Of a DNA stretch of 34,013 bases, positions 1-8,130 are shown piece by piece. The translations under genes and the position numbers were made by a program. Position 1 is the stretch's first letter, and every line of letters begins with the position of its first letter. Below the pieces are notes generated by a model, which saw only the letters and a list, made by a program, of their open reading frames with translations, made no database searches and was not told the origin of the DNA. Source of the DNA: JBAVVD01 sp049697115 (GTDB lineage Bacteria > Acidobacteriota > Aminicenantia > Aminicenantales > UBA4085); assembly GCA_049697115.1 (NCBI GenBank), contig JBAVVD010000015.1, positions 1 to 34,013 on the forward strand, read 5' to 3'.

Positions 1-2256
1 CACAAACCAGGCGGCAATGTAATCCGATCCCAGATGTTCCTGAAGCCAGGAGTATCCTCCGCCAGGTCCGGAGGAAAATATTTCGTTCCCCAGGCTCCGG
101 AGGGCGAATAATTCCGCCGCCCGATTGGAAAGCTCACGGATGGTATAGTAGATTTTGACTTTAAAGCCCCGACTGTGCGCTCCGTCGATATAATCCTTCA
201 TCTCTTTCGGACGCAGGAAAGGATAATTGATGTACGGATTGATATCATTGGCATGATGGACGTTGATCGTGTTGGCTCCAGTGCGGGCCACCTCATCCAG
301 AGACTTGAAGGCATGGAAGAACCGGGCGGTCCAATGGGTCCTGGTATCAATGGTTTTAAAAGGAGTGAGAAGCAGGTTGAAGTAAAAACAAAGTTCTTCT
401 CCCGGCCGAATCACGCGCGGGCCGCTGTAGGCAGTGAGGAGAACCGTGCGGCTGTCCACTTCCTTAACCGTGCACCCTCCCCTGCCTTCGTTATACCAGG
501 AGGGAGGCATATTGAGGGGCTTGGAAAGGTAGAAATTGGTGTTTAAAGGCCGGGAATAGTTATCAGCCCGCCAGGAACACTGCAAACCGGCATTCACATC
601 GCCGATCCAGAGAGCATCCTGATTCTTCTTCTGGTCCCATACCCACTTGAATTCCGAAGGACGGAGGCCTCCTTTTAATCCCAATCCCATCATGTATCTA
701 GCGACATCTTTCAAAAAAGGAATCTCCAGCCGGATGTCCCGGACATCCAGTGCTTTTGAAGCACTCAGCCGGACTCTGAATTCGATGGATCCATCAAACT
801 CCATCCTGGCCTGGCAATCCAAATTCAGAGGCCCTGCCTGACTCTGTATCTCCCAGGTTACTGCTCCAGGCGCGTTCTTTGTAAATCTCAGCCTCTGAGT
901 TTTCCAGACCAGGAGATTTTGCGCCACATCTTCAACAACCAGACGGATTGGGCCGGACAAGAGGTCCCTTCCTTCCTGAATGAGATGGGTGACTTCAGGC
1001 GCAAAGAAGCTCTGGATGCGGACCGGAAGACCGGATTGTCCGATGGTCACGGACCTTCCCAAGCAGCGGATTTCGTTGTCCCTGACAACCAGCGAAGCGA
1101 AGGGAGTGACAACTTCGTCATCAAAAGCTATCCTGGAGTTCAGCCAACGGAGGCGCGAATGTCTCCAGGTTTCGCTGTCTCCGGCATCTTCCAATATTTC
1201 ATCGCTGACATTCAACTGGAATTTAATCCGCTTCCATTTTCCGTCCTTAGGGACAATGTTTATTTCCCCTTCATAAAGGCCAGGCGGACAATCTAATGGA
1301 ACCTGGACGCCGCACCAGAGGGGATAGACTTTTCCCTGTTCCACTGGACAGACCTTTCTGATTTCCTCACCATTCCAGTTGACGCCGCCGAGGTTGAAAC
1401 ATGTAAAAGACGAGGCCGGGATGGACAGTTGGGCCTCTGCGTGTTTCATGGCCGCAAAGCGGACATCGATGTCCTTTATGGCCTCCCTGCAGGCATAGAC
1501 ACCTACCTGGAAGGCGTAAAACTCACCGCGGGCCGCCGCGCCGCTGAAAACATCCTGAGGCCCTGACTGGATCCATTTATATGGAAGGTCATCTGTCATC
1601 CGGATGGGATATTTTCTGTCCTCCGGAAAAAGGAGAAACGATTCCTGTGGATAGCGGGAAAGAACTTCCTTGACTTCCTCCTCAGTGGCGATGACTTCCA
1701 TCGGGTAGCAACTGCTGAATTCGTCGACCGACTGGAATTCCAGGACTCTGGCCCGCGGGAAAAGACCGCTATTTTCTTTCAATCGCCTGCCCGGAATCAG
1801 GCGGTTACGTTCAAGCCAGGCCACATCAGCCGTCTGTTCGGGCTCAAGGTATTGGACTGAAGGATAATTGGTTCTCCCGGCTAGTTTATACGGGAGATAA
1901 TAAACATAATACTCACCGGGGCCGGAAACCGGTTCAAATACAACATCTCCATATGCCCTGGTCACTTCCTGAGGGCAAACATTTTTTACCGGCGTTCCGG
2001 TTCTGGCATCAACGACAATGATCTGTTTTTTATCCGGGTGAAAATCCCTTCTCCGCCAGGGGATGTGAGCCCAGACCGCCTCTGTTTTTTCGGAGACCTG
2101 GAGAACGGCACGGTAGTTTCCCAGCACATCCACATTCCAGCCACCGGTGCCATACGGAACTTCCTCTGAAAAAGCAAAAATGGATGAAAATAATAAAGCC
2201 AGAAGAAAGGAGGTTGAGCACACATACATCTTAATTCTATTCAAATCAGGAATCAT
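1..2256 (-). CDS. Secreted putative glycoside hydrolase, DUF6067/GH123-like (3' end outside window)
   Basis: The reading frame is open from an ATG at 2256 through the left edge, giving 752 visible codons with no stop. The first residues form a signal peptide (hydrophobic run LLALLFSSIFAF, then SEEVPYG). A second in-frame ATG at 2229 would give a shorter, more typical signal peptide. A beta-rich N-terminal region is followed, near the left edge, by sequence resembling the start of a TIM-barrel (TGANTINVHHANDINPYINYPF, then FKVKIYYTIREL). This order resembles DUF6067/GH123-type putative glycoside hydrolases, which I recognise by overall pattern and not by a catalytic signature. The catalytic acids probably lie outside the window. 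The gene follows the interrupted membrane glycosyltransferase-like gene by 16 bp, suggesting co-transcription and a role in exported glycan processing. Substrate unknown. Confidence 0.65.
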   Translation of the reverse strand, partial: MIPDLNRIKMYVCSTSFLLALLFSSIFAFSEEVPYGTGGWNVDVLGNYRAVLQVSEKTEAVWAHIPWRRRDFHPDKKQIIVVDARTGTPVKNVCPQEVTRAYGDVVFEPVSGPGEYYVYYLPYKLAGRTNYPSVQYLEPEQTADVAWLERNRLIPGRRLKENSGLFPRARVLEFQSVDEFSSCYPMEVIATEEEVKEVLSRYPQESFLLFPEDRKYPIRMTDDLPYKWIQSGPQDVFSGAAARGEFYAFQVGVYACREAIKDIDVRFAAMKHAEAQLSIPASSFTCFNLGGVNWNGEEIRKVCPVEQGKVYPLWCGVQVPLDCPPGLYEGEINIVPKDGKWKRIKFQLNVSDEILEDAGDSETWRHSRLRWLNSRIAFDDEVVTPFASLVVRDNEIRCLGRSVTIGQSGLPVRIQSFFAPEVTHLIQEGRDLLSGPIRLVVEDVAQNLLVWKTQRLRFTKNAPGAVTWEIQSQAGPLNLDCQARMEFDGSIEFRVRLSASKALDVRDIRLEIPFLKDVARYMMGLGLKGGLRPSEFKWVWDQKKNQDALWIGDVNAGLQCSWRADNYSRPLNTNFYLSKPLNMPPSWYNEGRGGCTVKEVDSRTVLLTAYSGPRVIRPGEELCFYFNLLLTPFKTIDTRTHWTARFFHAFKSLDEVARTGANTINVHHANDINPYINYPFLRPKEMKDYIDGAHSRGFKVKIYYTIRELSNRAAELFALRSLGNEIFSSGPGGGYSWLQEHLGSDYIAAWFV

Positions 2257-2272
2257 TTTTGTCTTCTCTTTT

Positions 2273-3619
2273 CTATTCTCTGCAGACAATCTCATTGATC
2301 GACCAGTGCCGGGCCTCATGAGAGCGGGTCAAAGAGATCCTCAGGCAGCGGATGCTGCAGGGCTCGAAAGAAACGTCCACCACATACTTTGAAAAATCCT
2401 CGATCATGGAACGGCTGATCGCCGGGAAAAAATGGGCCTTCTCAGCAAGGCGGACCCAGGAAACGCCGTCCGCTGAGCCTTCCACAACAAAGCTCCTCGG
2501 ATAATCGAGGGGATGATTATTCAGGAAGAGCTCAATTTTTCTCAGCCGATGCATTGAGCCGAGGTCCAGCCAAAAGAAATCTCCCTGCTGCTGCGGATAG
2601 CCTGTCGTCCAGCCGGTATTCAGGTCGCCGTCAAAGGCCAGCCCGGCCTTGTCCGGATTCTTGCTGCTTGTCGCTTTCCATCTTGTCCTGTCCCGGATAG
2701 CGCTCAGGATTTCTTCCTCTGTTTTCTCTATTTTTGCCTGGGGAAGCCGGCGGTAGAGAAAATCTCCCTGGATTTGCTCGATCAGTTCGATCTGGTCTTC
2801 AAATTCCCTGAGCCGCCGGACTATTTTCCTTCCCCTCTCGGCGCCCGCTCCTTGTGTATGAACTAAAATATGCGTCACTTCCAGGTCCTGCAAGAGCTGG
2901 AACGTCCGGAAAGAAGGGAATGCTTCCATGGCCTCGCGGACAATCCGGTAGCCGGGAGGCGAATAGCCGGAGTATCCGTTGACGATTTTCTTCCTGTGGT
3001 GCATGGAATAATAGACTGAAATAGCTTCCTTATATTCGTCCCGGTCATGCCGGGGCATAGGCAGTTTGAGCACGGCCGGCTCCTCAGGAAGATCTCTGAT
3101 TTTAGAATAAATGGCCGGAATCTGAGCCCCCACATTCACCTTTGCCAGCGGAAGAGGAAAGGAGGCATAATCCAGCACAACAAGTCCTCCAAGAACGGCC
3201 GCAATCAGAATTCTGGCCTTCATGGATTTCCACTTCCCAAGAAAGAGCCTAGCTCCACTGCCGGCCAGGATCGAAAGGCCGAACATCATGACCACGACAT
3301 AACGGCTGGGAACCCTCAGGCCCTGGAAGCCAGGGACCCATTTGTAGAACCATCCGTAAGGTCCGGCAATGATCTCCTTTCCAAGAAGCCGGATGACCGG
3401 CCCGAGAGACAGCAGCCAGGCCAGAATGACCGCAAACAGATAAAATCTCCCGGAAAGGCCGGCGGATTGAACACATTTGCGCAGACGGAATCTCAGTCTC
3501 CGATCGAGAATGACCCTCAAACAAAGGGAGACAAGGAAAATGAGAACGGGATTTTCCAATTGATGAACAGAGAGGGTGATGCCTCTGAGGGCGGCCTTGA
3601 AGCCCCCGCTGATATCCAC
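2273..3619 (-). CDS. C-terminal part of an interrupted GT-C/YfhO-like membrane protein with discoidin-type domain
   Basis: This is the distal part of the protein begun at 4693. It is in the same frame, separated by a TAG at 3638-3640 and six sense codons (LAFLLF). A GTG at 3619 could act as a restart but has no convincing ribosome binding site. The first 150 residues contain several membrane segments (for example YLFAVILAWLLSLG and YVVVMMFGLSILAGSG). They are followed by a periplasmic region and, from about residue 305, a beta-sandwich resembling F5/8 type C (discoidin) carbohydrate-binding domains (AFDGDLNTGWTTGYPQQQGD, FFWLDLG, SFVVEGSADGVSW). Full-length relatives would be single polypeptides of about 800 residues. 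Without readthrough this half is probably not made, or is made poorly. Confidence 0.7.
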   Translation of the reverse strand: MDISGGFKAALRGITLSVHQLENPVLIFLVSLCLRVILDRRLRFRLRKCVQSAGLSGRFYLFAVILAWLLSLGPVIRLLGKEIIAGPYGWFYKWVPGFQGLRVPSRYVVVMMFGLSILAGSGARLFLGKWKSMKARILIAAVLGGLVVLDYASFPLPLAKVNVGAQIPAIYSKIRDLPEEPAVLKLPMPRHDRDEYKEAISVYYSMHHRKKIVNGYSGYSPPGYRIVREAMEAFPSFRTFQLLQDLEVTHILVHTQGAGAERGRKIVRRLREFEDQIELIEQIQGDFLYRRLPQAKIEKTEEEILSAIRDRTRWKATSSKNPDKAGLAFDGDLNTGWTTGYPQQQGDFFWLDLGSMHRLRKIELFLNNHPLDYPRSFVVEGSADGVSWVRLAEKAHFFPAISRSMIEDFSKYVVDVSFEPCSIRCLRISLTRSHEARHWSINEIVCRE

Positions 3620-3637
3620 AAACAGCAGAAAAGCCAG

Positions 3638-4693
3638 CTAGAGGACGTTCGCCGCATCCCACCAGACAAAGATCTTTTTTTTCTTTTTCACATCAACAGA
3701 CCCGGCCTCTGTCTCTGTATTTTTCCATTTCCGCATCCACAAAAAAAGCGTCAGAAAAACCGGAATGATTCCCGGATAAAGCTGCCATTCCTGAGCCCCG
3801 AAACGGCCCATGAGCCAGCCCCAGGTAAGGTTCCATGGCGGGACCGCAAGAAAATGCTGGAGCTCTGCCGAGAAATGTTTCACCTCCCAGAGGGGCCTGA
3901 ACAAAAGCATCTTCCGGTGGACCCTGATGAAGGGATAAACATAAGGCAAGAGAGCGGCCGAACACAGGAAAAACAATAGGCCCATTTTCGCCCAGAAGTC
4001 CGCCCGGCGAAAGAACCCCTTCTTCAGGGCAAAATAGAGAATAAACAGTCCGGCAAAGAGCGCAAGGTATTGACCGTAATACGCACAACTGTACACCTGA
4101 AGCACAAAGAAAAATCCGATACCGGACAGATTCCCCCAGGAAGGATTCTCGAAAAACCGATGGAGGAAAAGGAAACAAAAGGGCATCCAGACGAAATAGA
4201 GAAGCTCAAGGTGGCTGATATGGGCAAAGCGGTAAGGAATAAAAGCGAAGATCAACGCGGATAGAAAGGCCGCCGGTCGTGAGGCACTGAGCCGTCGCAC
4301 CAGAAAGTACATCCCTGCAGCGCATAGAAAAAAAGAAAGGAGAAAAAGAACGTTGTAGGCGAGGATGGGATTGCCGCTGAGCAGAGAGACCGGGGCGCCT
4401 AAAAGAGAAAGGGCCAGGAGGCCGTCGGCGTAGAAATACGTTCCCGTATGAGGAAAAAAAATGTTCGTATTCCAGAAATTTTTAAGCCCCGCGCTGAATT
4501 GATGGATGTTCCAGTCCATAATCCAGATATTGTAGAGGGGATCGGAGAGATCGGAAGGGACATGGTCCGCCGCGTGAAAAACCAGGGGATAAGTCATGGC
4601 CAAAGCGAGAATGACAAAAACGGCCAGGGCCAGAAAGTCCGTCATTCGAGTTTTCAAACCGGATGAAAGCCCGTATCCGTTCCTGCCGGTCAT
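3638..4693 (-). CDS. N-terminal part of an interrupted GT-C/YfhO-like membrane glycosyltransferase-like protein
   Basis: These 351 residues have many predicted membrane helices (for example DFLALAVFVILALAMTYPLV and ILAYNVLFLLSFFLCAAGM). A first extracytoplasmic loop carries the acidic SDLSDPLYNIW motif expected of GT-C fold glycosyltransferases and YfhO-like proteins. Such enzymes transfer sugars from lipid-linked donors on the outer face of the inner membrane. The frame ends at a TAG inside what looks like a transmembrane helix (WWDAANVL, stop, LAFLLFV), and the same frame continues to 2273. The start at 4693 overlaps the RluB stop by 4 bp, so translation is probably coupled. The interruption may be a true nonsense mutation, a sequencing error or programmed readthrough; the sequence alone cannot decide. 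Confidence 0.75.
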   Translation of the reverse strand: MTGRNGYGLSSGLKTRMTDFLALAVFVILALAMTYPLVFHAADHVPSDLSDPLYNIWIMDWNIHQFSAGLKNFWNTNIFFPHTGTYFYADGLLALSLLGAPVSLLSGNPILAYNVLFLLSFFLCAAGMYFLVRRLSASRPAAFLSALIFAFIPYRFAHISHLELLYFVWMPFCFLFLHRFFENPSWGNLSGIGFFFVLQVYSCAYYGQYLALFAGLFILYFALKKGFFRRADFWAKMGLLFFLCSAALLPYVYPFIRVHRKMLLFRPLWEVKHFSAELQHFLAVPPWNLTWGWLMGRFGAQEWQLYPGIIPVFLTLFLWMRKWKNTETEAGSVDVKKKKKIFVWWDAANVL

Positions 4694-5415
4694 TCCAATC
4701 CCACCTGTTGTCGAATCCTCTCGATTTCATTGGGGCGCAAAAGCCGGCACTTTCCCACAGGAAGGCCCTGAAGTTTCAAGCCTGCGAAGCCGACTCTTTT
4801 CAGGCTCAGGACAGCATGCCCGAGCGCCTCACACATTTTCCGGATTTCCCTCTTCCGGCCTTCATGGATTTCAACCTGAAGCAGGCTTCTCCGGGGGCCG
4901 TGGGCACGCAGGGACACTTTTGCCGGCGCTGTCTTTTTTCCCTCAAGAAAAATGCCTTTTTCGAGAGCAGAAAACGTATGGGCCTGTGCCTCTCCTTCCA
5001 CTTCGACCAAATAGACTTTTTTCACCCTATAGCGGGGATGGGTCAAACGGAAGGCCAGCTCTCCGTCATTTGTCAAAAGCAGGAGCCCTTCGCTATCCAG
5101 ATCCAGACGGCCCACCGGAAAAATGCCGGCCTTAAACGACGGAACCAAATCTCGGATAGTGGGCCTCCCAAAGGGGTCCTTGAGCGTGACCAGAAAACCC
5201 GGAGGCTTGTTCAGCATCAGATATATAAAAGTCTTCTCTTTCTGGATGGTCTTTCCGTCCACAAGCACCCGGTCTTTTTCCTCATCAACTTTAAGACCCA
5301 GCTCCTGGACAACCTCCCCGTTGACGCTGACCCTCCCCTCGGCAATCAGCCGGTCGGCTTCCCGCCTGGATGCGACTCCCTGCCGGGAAAGAAATTTGTT
5401 CAACCGGATTTTCAT
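4690..5415 (-). CDS. rluB: 23S rRNA pseudouridine synthase, RluB/RsuA family
   Basis: The 241-residue protein has the family layout. An N-terminal S4 RNA-binding domain (about residues 1-60: IRLNKFLSRQGVASRREAD, then LIAEGRVSVNG) is followed by the PseudoU_synth_2 catalytic domain. The catalytic signature GRLDLDSEGLLLLTNDG contains the nucleophilic Asp of GRLD, and the C-terminal EGRKREIRKMCEALGH motif is typical of RluB/RluE/RluF/RsuA. The enzyme isomerises a uridine in rRNA; RluB acts on 23S rRNA helix 80, but assignment within the family is by resemblance only. Its ATG directly abuts the stop codon of the upstream barrel gene, and its stop overlaps the next start, so it sits inside a tightly packed unit and has no ribosome binding site of its own that I can see. 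Confidence 0.9.
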   Translation of the reverse strand: MKIRLNKFLSRQGVASRREADRLIAEGRVSVNGEVVQELGLKVDEEKDRVLVDGKTIQKEKTFIYLMLNKPPGFLVTLKDPFGRPTIRDLVPSFKAGIFPVGRLDLDSEGLLLLTNDGELAFRLTHPRYRVKKVYLVEVEGEAQAHTFSALEKGIFLEGKKTAPAKVSLRAHGPRRSLLQVEIHEGRKREIRKMCEALGHAVLSLKRVGFAGLKLQGLPVGKCRLLRPNEIERIRQQVGLE

Positions 5416-5979
5416 CTAAAAATAAATATTCAGGCCTCCACAGAGCGTAAAATCACCCAATCCGAGATGGATGCTCGTGATGTTCACGGCCACATGATGA
5501 TATTTCCCCTCCACAAGAAGACAAAGCTTCTTCCCCAGCTTCAGCTCCACGCCGGCGCCGAAGTTGTAGCCCCCTTCGTTGTCCTTGTCAATATTCTGAA
5601 TGTCAGCCGTGTAGTAGCCGTAACCGGCCGTAATATAAGGAGAAAGAATGAGCAGGGAAAAAATATATCTGAAATTCACGCCGATGTAGCTGTAATCGTT
5701 TTCCAGGCCGTCCCAGTCGAACAGGATAAAGTCCTCCATCTCAATGTTGTGCACGGCCTTAAAATAATTCAATTCAACGGCGAACATCAAAACTTTGATT
5801 CCGCCGCGCAGCCCGTAAATAAAAGTCGTGTTGGTATCGAATTGAACACTCCCAAAGCTCGGCGTTTGGGCGGAATATCCGCCCTGGACTCCGAAATAGA
5901 GCGACACCTGAGAAAAGGCCTGTGTGGAAAAGAACAATAAAAACATAATGGCCACGGCAGGAATGGCAATTTTTTTCAT
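5416..5979 (-). CDS. Small outer-membrane beta-barrel protein
   Basis: The 187-residue protein begins with a clear signal peptide (AIPAVAIMFLLFFSTQAFS, cleavage probably after FS/QVS). It then shows alternating hydrophobic/polar strands rich in Tyr, Phe and Gly (YFGVQGGYSAQ, YSYIGVNFRYIF, SPYITAGYGYY, YNFGAGVELKLG) and ends in an aromatic residue (GGLNIYF), as outer-membrane barrels do. The size suits an eight-stranded OmpA/OmpX-like barrel. A good ribosome binding site (AAGGAG, 7 nt from the ATG) supports the start. Specific function unknown. The barrel implies a diderm cell envelope. Confidence 0.75.
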   Translation of the reverse strand: MKKIAIPAVAIMFLLFFSTQAFSQVSLYFGVQGGYSAQTPSFGSVQFDTNTTFIYGLRGGIKVLMFAVELNYFKAVHNIEMEDFILFDWDGLENDYSYIGVNFRYIFSLLILSPYITAGYGYYTADIQNIDKDNEGGYNFGAGVELKLGKKLCLLVEGKYHHVAVNITSIHLGLGDFTLCGGLNIYF

Positions 5980-6021
5980 GGTGTTCTCCTTGCTAATAGT
6001 TTTTTATTCCCTCGTCCTCTT

Positions 6022-6621
6022 TTATCCGTATCGGGGTTTGGCCAGAACTTCCATGACCCTGAGGTCGAAGAACGTCTGAGCATTGGCGGGCCTGAGGAGA
6101 AGAGCCGTGTCTGCGCCCTCGCCCGTCCCCCCGATCGAAATGCAGGGTTCGCGAGTCGAAATCCAACCCGCATCGGCAGCCATCAGGGCGATCTCGACCG
6201 CCACCTTTGTCCCTTCCCCAAAGATGCGGAGAGTGTAGGCGACGATCTCCTCGAGCTCATACGTGGCCAGCTTCTTGCGCACGGCTCGTCCCACACCACC
6301 AAAGGCATGCTGGCATGTGAGAATCCTGGCCCCGGAGGTCTCCATTGCTTTCCGGTATCGACTCTCGAGCTCCTGATGATCCGCACGGACAAAGCCTGTG
6401 GAGTGGGTGACGACAACCAGATTCCGGCTGTGAAAAAGGCGTGCGGCCAGGGCGCCGGTCTTTCCTGAGGTCGTGGCCACGACGATACTGTTGACGCCCA
6501 GGTCGTTCGCTCTTTGAGCGGACCATCCCAGTGTCCGGCGCGTGTTCTGTCCGCCCGGCTGTTTAAAATACAGACAGGGCACGTGCCCTCCGGACGTATT
6601 CGATGTCTTCTTGGCCGGCAT
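6022..6621 (-). CDS. Pyruvate-kinase C-terminal-domain-like protein (COG1751-type)
   Basis: The 199-residue protein resembles stand-alone versions of the pyruvate kinase alpha/beta (allosteric C-terminal) domain: YFKQPGGQNTRRTLGWSAQR, then SIVVATTSGKTGALAARLF, then VVVTHSTGF and IGGTGEGADTALLLRPAN. Such proteins lack the catalytic barrel, so they cannot be pyruvate kinases; their role is unknown. I chose the ATG at 6621 over the in-frame ATG at 6660 because an AGGAGG Shine-Dalgarno sequence lies 5-7 nt before 6621 and would otherwise be inside the coding region. It is the first gene after the promoter at 6670-6698 and is followed by the outer-membrane barrel gene after 42 bp. Confidence 0.75.
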   Translation of the reverse strand: MPAKKTSNTSGGHVPCLYFKQPGGQNTRRTLGWSAQRANDLGVNSIVVATTSGKTGALAARLFHSRNLVVVTHSTGFVRADHQELESRYRKAMETSGARILTCQHAFGGVGRAVRKKLATYELEEIVAYTLRIFGEGTKVAVEIALMAADAGWISTREPCISIGGTGEGADTALLLRPANAQTFFDLRVMEVLAKPRYG

Positions 6622-6669
6622 GAGACTCCTCCTTTTCCATTCTATGGGTGAATCGGTCATTTGGTTCCC

Positions 6670-6698
6670 ATTGTGTTTACTTCCTTTAACCTTGTCAA
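6670..6698 (-). promoter_or_regulatory. Sigma70-type promoter for the 6621-to-1 gene series
   Basis: On the minus strand TTGACA (6698-6693, perfect -35) is separated by 17 bp from CACAAT (6675-6670, four of six matches to TATAAT). Transcription would start near 6663, giving a leader of about 40 nt before the ATG at 6621. The MITE-like element ends only a few bases upstream of the -35 box. Confidence 0.55.
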
Positions 6699-6699
6699 G

Positions 6700-6849
6700 C
6701 CAAAACCGGCTCTATGACAAAAAGAGTGTTGACAAGGTTGGTTTAAGATATGAGGAAGGAGGGGACGTGTCGCGACAGGACCCCTCCTTCTTCAGAACAA
6801 CACATCTCAAGAAAATTGCCCCACTTTTTGTCATAGAGCCACCAAAACC
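6700..6849. mobile_element. MITE-like non-autonomous element with 17-bp perfect TIRs and 8-bp direct repeats
   Basis: GGCTCTATGACAAAAAG at 6708-6724 is the exact reverse complement of the sequence at 6824-6840, giving a 133-bp unit with perfect 17-bp terminal inverted repeats. CCAAAACC occurs at 6700-6707 and again at 6842-6849, one base beyond the right terminus, which looks like an 8-bp target duplication. Internally GAAGGAGGGG (6755-6764) pairs with CCCCTCCTTC (6781-6790) around the perfect palindrome TGTCGCGACA (6769-6778). No ORF in it resembles a transposase. The 8-bp duplication and GG-starting termini would suit an ISL3-like parent, but this is a guess. Confidence 0.8.
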
Positions 6850-6894
6850 TTTCCTTCTCATTTCCGTATAAAATGATGTAAAATAGGCCTCACA

Positions 6895-8130
6895 ATGGCG
6901 AGAGTCAATATCGGTGAATCCGTATCCATGGCCATGGCCTCTCTCTGGTCCCATAAGCTGCGGACTTTCCTGACGCTCCTGGGCATCATTATCGGTGTGT
7001 TAACCATTATTGCCGTGGTCTCGGTCATCCAGGGCCTGAACAATTACGTCTACACAAAAATGTCCTTTTACGGAGCCAACGATTTTTCCATCTCCAAGTA
7101 CTCGATGATCGGCACCTCCCTGAAAGATTTCAAAGAGCAGATGAAGCGGAAAAACCTGACCATGGACGAGATGACCTTCCTCCGCAGCCGCTGTCAATCC
7201 TGTAACCTTATCGGCGCCACCTCCTCATCCAGCGCCACCGTCAAATACGGAAGCCAGCAGATCAAGAATGTGGAAGTGTATGGAGCCACACACCTGGACC
7301 ACATGATCGGCTCGGTCCTGGAACTCGAACGGGGCCGCCAGTTCCAGAAAGAGGACGAAGACCATTCCCGTTATTATTGCATTATCGGCGGGGATGTCGC
7401 CGAGAAGCTCTTTCCCTATATAGATCCGTTGGGCAAATGGATCAAGGTCGGAAGGCATAACCTGCTCATTGTGGGTGTTGCCAAGAAAAAAGGAAAAATC
7501 CTCGGCTACAGCCAGGATAATTTCGTCCGTCTGCCCATCACCACGTTTCTCAAAATTCATGGATCGAGACGCAGCCTCACCATCAATATCCACACATCCT
7601 CCCAGGAACAGATGGCCCAAGCTCAGGAAGAAGTCCGAACCCTTCTGCGCATGAAGCGCAAAGTCCTCTTTGGGAAACCGGATGATTTCTCCTTCCGGAC
7701 CTCTGAAACTTTTATTCAGTTCTATAAAACAGCCACTTCGGGAATCTATTTCGCCATGATCGGCATCTCTTCGATTGCCCTCCTGGTCGGAGGGATTGTG
7801 GTCATGAACATCATGCTCGTCTCGGTCACAGAGCGGACCAAGGAGATCGGAATCCGCATGGCGGTGGGCGCCCGGCGCAGAGACATCCTTATTCAGTTTT
7901 TGATCGAATCCTCGACCGTCTCGGCCACCGGGGGACTCATCGGGATTGTTCTGGGAATTCTCCTGGCCAAGATCGTCTCGGCGGCCACGTCTCTCCCCTC
8001 CACGGTGGAGCCTGTCTCCATAATCCTCGGCATCCTGATGTCCTCTTCGATCGGGCTCTTTTTCGGCATCTACCCGGCCAACAAAGCGGCCAAGCTCGAT
8101 CCGATCGAGTCCCTGAGGGCGGAACAATGA
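6895..8130 (+). CDS. ABC transporter permease, MacB/FtsX type (first of a pair)
   Basis: The 411-residue protein has the MacB-type permease plan. One N-terminal membrane helix (about residues 20-45: FLTLLGIIIGVLTIIAVVSV) precedes a large extracytoplasmic MacB_PCD domain. Three C-terminal helices form the FtsX domain, with the conserved VVMNIMLVSVTERTKEIGIR and AVGARRRDI coupling-helix segment. Such permeases drive export or mechanotransmission across the envelope with a LolD/MacB-like ATPase and often a periplasmic adaptor. No ATPase or adaptor gene lies next to it here. It overlaps the next permease by 4 bp, so the two probably form a heterodimer. No clear ribosome binding site precedes the ATG. 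Substrate unknown. Confidence 0.88.
   Translation: MARVNIGESVSMAMASLWSHKLRTFLTLLGIIIGVLTIIAVVSVIQGLNNYVYTKMSFYGANDFSISKYSMIGTSLKDFKEQMKRKNLTMDEMTFLRSRCQSCNLIGATSSSSATVKYGSQQIKNVEVYGATHLDHMIGSVLELERGRQFQKEDEDHSRYYCIIGGDVAEKLFPYIDPLGKWIKVGRHNLLIVGVAKKKGKILGYSQDNFVRLPITTFLKIHGSRRSLTINIHTSSQEQMAQAQEEVRTLLRMKRKVLFGKPDDFSFRTSETFIQFYKTATSGIYFAMIGISSIALLVGGIVVMNIMLVSVTERTKEIGIRMAVGARRRDILIQFLIESSTVSATGGLIGIVLGILLAKIVSAATSLPSTVEPVSIILGILMSSSIGLFFGIYPANKAAKLDPIESLRAEQ

Noticed and set aside
3669..3676. Homopolymer frameshift explaining the split membrane gene
   Set aside because: The frames before and after the stop are the same, so a single indel in this T-run cannot explain the break.
3047..3979. 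Long plus-strand reading frame
   Set aside because: It runs antisense to the GT-C-like membrane gene, is low in hydrophobic residues and rich in Lys, Pro, Gln and Arg in a way typical of antisense shadows, and has no recognisable domain.
6867..6884. TATAAA/TAAAAT as the -10 box of the plus-strand permease pair
   Set aside because: No acceptable -35 lies 16-18 bp upstream of either hexamer, and the second is only about 10 bp from the ATG.
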